64,000 nt of DNA from an uncultured Lachnospiraceae bacterium (lineage in GTDB: Bacteria > Bacillota > Clostridia > Lachnospirales > Lachnospiraceae): NCBI GenBank assembly GCA_947246015.1, contig CAMXQE010000013.1:1-64000 (forward strand), read 5' to 3'. Position numbers and translations under genes: made by a program. Shown piece by piece: positions 62,256 through 64,000 of the stretch. The notes beneath the pieces are model-generated. The model did not search any database. It worked only from the letters and a program-made list of their open reading frames with translations, and was not told the DNA's origin. Numbering within the stretch: position 1 is the first letter of the stretch; every line of letters starts with the position of its first letter.

Positions 62256-63629
62256 TTATTTACCCATATTGAAGTTTACAGTGCTTTCTGCGGTCTGCAA
62301 TTCCGTCTCAACGCTGGAACCGTTGATATAGTTCGTAATAGCCGTTGCAACCGCGTCACGTGCTTCGTAGTAGTAAACGCCTGTAATGTTGGAAGGCACC
62401 TTCGTAGAATATTCTACAATCTTAGCAGATACTGCATCGCCGCCGAAGAAATCATTTCCTACACCGTAAGCGCTGGAATCACCTGCCGGAGCCCATGTTG
62501 CAAGAGCGCCGCTGGGAAGGATATTGTCATATAACTCTGTGCTTCCTGCAAATGTACTCTTAAGGAAATCAAATGCAAGAGCTGTATTCTGACAATTTGC
62601 CGTCACTGCCCATGAAGAACCACCGTTGTTGGAATAGTTGGTTGCACCGGATGCACCTACCAGGCTGGGCATATTGGTGATTGCCCATTTACCGGACTGG
62701 TCTGCTGCTGTCTGGATGGAAGCCATAATCCAGCATCCGTTAATCGTACCTGCCACATCGCCGCTTACGAAAGAACCTACATATTCATCCCAGCTGTTTA
62801 CTTCTACCAGTACGCCGGCATCTTTCAGTGCTTTATATGTTTCCATAACAACTTTTAATGTATCGTTGTTTACAATGTTTGCCGTTCCGTCTTCGTTAAA
62901 CAAAGAAGAACCTGCGGACTGCATCATCATCATAATCAGGTCGCATTCGCCTGCCTGCATGGAGATGAGGGGCTTGCCTGTTGCTTCCAGTACTTTCTTG
63001 CCGTTCTCAATGTACTTATCCCATGTGATATCCGTGAAATCAGCAACTGTCAGTCCTGCCTGCTCCAGCATATCGGTACGGTAACATGCAACTACAGCGC
63101 CGTTATCAAAAGGAACACCGTAATTCTTTCCATCAATTACAGAATATGCAGTCTTACCTGCTGCAAACTGGGAATAATCCACGCCGCATCCTGTCAAATC
63201 CACGAATGCACTGGGGAAACTGATAACATTCTTCTGGAATGCATTGTCCTGCATCAGCAAAATGTCAGGCAGTGTGCTTAAATCATTGGAAGTTGCTGCT
63301 GTGGTAACTTTGGTCTGTACATCCTCCCAGGGAGTCTCCACAACGTTCAGTTTAAAATTCGGATGGTCTTTCTGGTATACCTTCTCTGCTTCATACATTG
63401 CATTCATATTAAATGCCGGGTCCCAGCACCATACGGTCAGGGTTTCCTCTCCGCCTGCCGCATCTCCTGCAGGAGCTGCCGCATTATCCGTAGAAGCGGA
63501 ACCTGCACTGGAATCCGTACCTGCAGCCGCACCGCCCGCACTGTCAGATGCGCCCGAACCGCCGCATCCTGCCAGCATAGCCGCCACCATGGTACCTGTC
63601 AATAAAAGTGACAATACTTTCTTTTTCAT
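62256..63629 (-). CDS. Sugar ABC transporter substrate-binding lipoprotein
   Basis: A 457-aa lipoprotein: signal peptide with lipobox (MLAGCGG, Cys ~22 from MKKKVLS), a Gly/Ser/Ala-rich tether (~24-60) and a type 1 extracellular solute-binding fold (TVWCWDPAFN, LPDILLMQD, GVPFDNGAVVACYRTDML). The ATG at 63629 has GGGAGGA 8 bases ahead. It feeds the two permeases that follow. The substrate family is unknown; likely a di- or oligosaccharide. Confidence 0.92.
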   Translation of the reverse strand: MKKKVLSLLLTGTMVAAMLAGCGGSGASDSAGGAAAGTDSSAGSASTDNAAAPAGDAAGGEETLTVWCWDPAFNMNAMYEAEKVYQKDHPNFKLNVVETPWEDVQTKVTTAATSNDLSTLPDILLMQDNAFQKNVISFPSAFVDLTGCGVDYSQFAAGKTAYSVIDGKNYGVPFDNGAVVACYRTDMLEQAGLTVADFTDITWDKYIENGKKVLEATGKPLISMQAGECDLIMMMMQSAGSSLFNEDGTANIVNNDTLKVVMETYKALKDAGVLVEVNSWDEYVGSFVSGDVAGTINGCWIMASIQTAADQSGKWAITNMPSLVGASGATNYSNNGGSSWAVTANCQNTALAFDFLKSTFAGSTELYDNILPSGALATWAPAGDSSAYGVGNDFFGGDAVSAKIVEYSTKVPSNITGVYYYEARDAVATAITNYINGSSVETELQTAESTVNFNMGK

Positions 63630-63670
63630 TCTTGTCTTCCTCCCTATCTGTTTTTTAGACAATCGGAAAA

Positions 63671-63719
63671 TTTATACTTTATCTTACAAATTTAGACAAA
63701 TTGTGTAATTTGTACAAAT
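63671..63719 (-). promoter_or_regulatory. Promoter with overlapping palindromes for the sugar ABC operon
   Basis: TTGTCT (63694-63699), 17 bases and TATAAA (63671-63676) on the minus strand form a promoter. ACAAATT-gtgt-AATTTGT (63696-63713) and the perfect ATTTGTACAAAT (63708-63719) overlap or adjoin its -35, so a regulator could act here. The AraC-type protein encoded upstream is one candidate. Confidence 0.6.
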
Positions 63720-63790
63720 AAATATATTTTCCAAACGTCTACATGTGCATTATACCAATTTTTTTATTCTATATGTTTTCATATACAATC

Positions 63791-63838
63791 AAAAAAAGAG
63801 CATTTTCGACCATGTACTTGACTGAAATTGCTCTTTTC
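63791..63838 (-). terminator. Intrinsic terminator of the AraC-type gene
   Basis: On the minus strand AAAAGAGCAATTTC pairs with GAAAATGCTCTTTT and seven T residues follow, 32 bases past the AraC stop. Confidence 0.85.
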
Positions 63839-63870
63839 TTTGTTATATTTTAGTGTTTCTATACAATCTG

Positions 63871-64000
63871 CTACCACCCCTTTTTTGCCCTCACATTGAC
63901 ATTCAGCAGTTTCCCCTGATATTTCCCGCTGTTTTTCTTATATTGATAAGGCGATGTGCCTATAATTTTCTTAAAGTTCCGGTTAAAAGTGGACATTGCC
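63871..64000 (-). CDS. AraC-family regulator, C-terminal end (cut by window edge)
   Basis: The last ~42 codons are present, up to the TAG at 63871-63873. They read MSTFNRNFKKIIGTSPYQYKKN, i.e. the second helix-turn-helix of AraC-type regulators (S-FNR-FKK--G-SP--YR). A short basic tail follows. The start lies beyond the window. It probably controls the neighbouring sugar importer. Confidence 0.85.
   Translation of the reverse strand, partial: AMSTFNRNFKKIIGTSPYQYKKNSGKYQGKLLNVNVRAKKGW

Noticed and set aside
1..64000. tRNA or rRNA genes
   Set aside because: No cloverleaf or rRNA signature was seen in the gaps between genes.

Overview
The window looks like a chromosomal segment of an anaerobic, spore-forming Lachnospiraceae (Clostridium cluster XIVa) bacterium. 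Supporting features are clostridial sporulation genes (sipL-like, spoIIQ-like, spoIID, spoVT), the PyrK/PyrD type of pyrimidine pathway, an Ile T-box ahead of ileS, strong AGGAGG-type ribosome binding sites, frequent GTG starts and moderate GC content. This placement is inference; no rRNA or tRNA lies in the window. Most genes are on the minus strand.

Layout. 0-7 kb: a vanG-type D-Ala-D-Ser glycopeptide-resistance cluster (vanR-vanS, then vanG-vanXY-vanT), flanked by a ~340-bp inverted repeat beyond vanT. A candidate VanR-controlled promoter and a hairpin-rich leader sit before vanG. 7-15 kb: a SAM methyltransferase, then a two-component system with a FtsX-type ABC exporter whose promoter carries a perfect 11-bp-phased direct repeat, then cardiolipin synthase. 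15-19 kb: housekeeping genes (DUF1934, murI, an FCD regulator, ispE). 19-24 kb: a broken Uma2 gene, a 202-aa unknown protein with a SigD-like promoter, and a J-like/TPR protein read in frame into an HscC-like Hsp70. 24-30 kb: the SipL-like spore coat protein and pyrD-pyrK-pyrC. 30-38 kb: a c-di-GMP phosphodiesterase with plsC, an O-antigen-ligase-like protein, murF-ddl and an amidohydrolase. 38-46 kb: spoIIQ-like and spoIID, an EF-hand protein, a cell-wall amidase and an aconitase-family hydratase. 46-58 kb: small secreted proteins of unknown role, a second EAL protein, a double-domain PPK2, glycogen phosphorylase, and ileS with its T-box. 58-64 kb: pncB, spoVT, a sugar ABC importer and the end of an AraC-type regulator.

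Cell-wall precursor synthesis is a recurring theme. murI, murF and ddl supply the normal D-Ala-D-Ala route, while vanG/vanXY/vanT can replace it with D-Ala-D-Ser. Four copies of an intergenic GCGTGTTT...AAACACGC hairpin are scattered through the window. Sporulation-sigma-factor promoters can be read directly at sipL and spoIID (SigE-like) and spoVT (SigG-like). The most interesting unexplained items are the long palindrome next to vanT, the paired response-regulator boxes with structured leaders, the apparent J/TPR-Hsp70 fusion, and the group of unrecognised small proteins.
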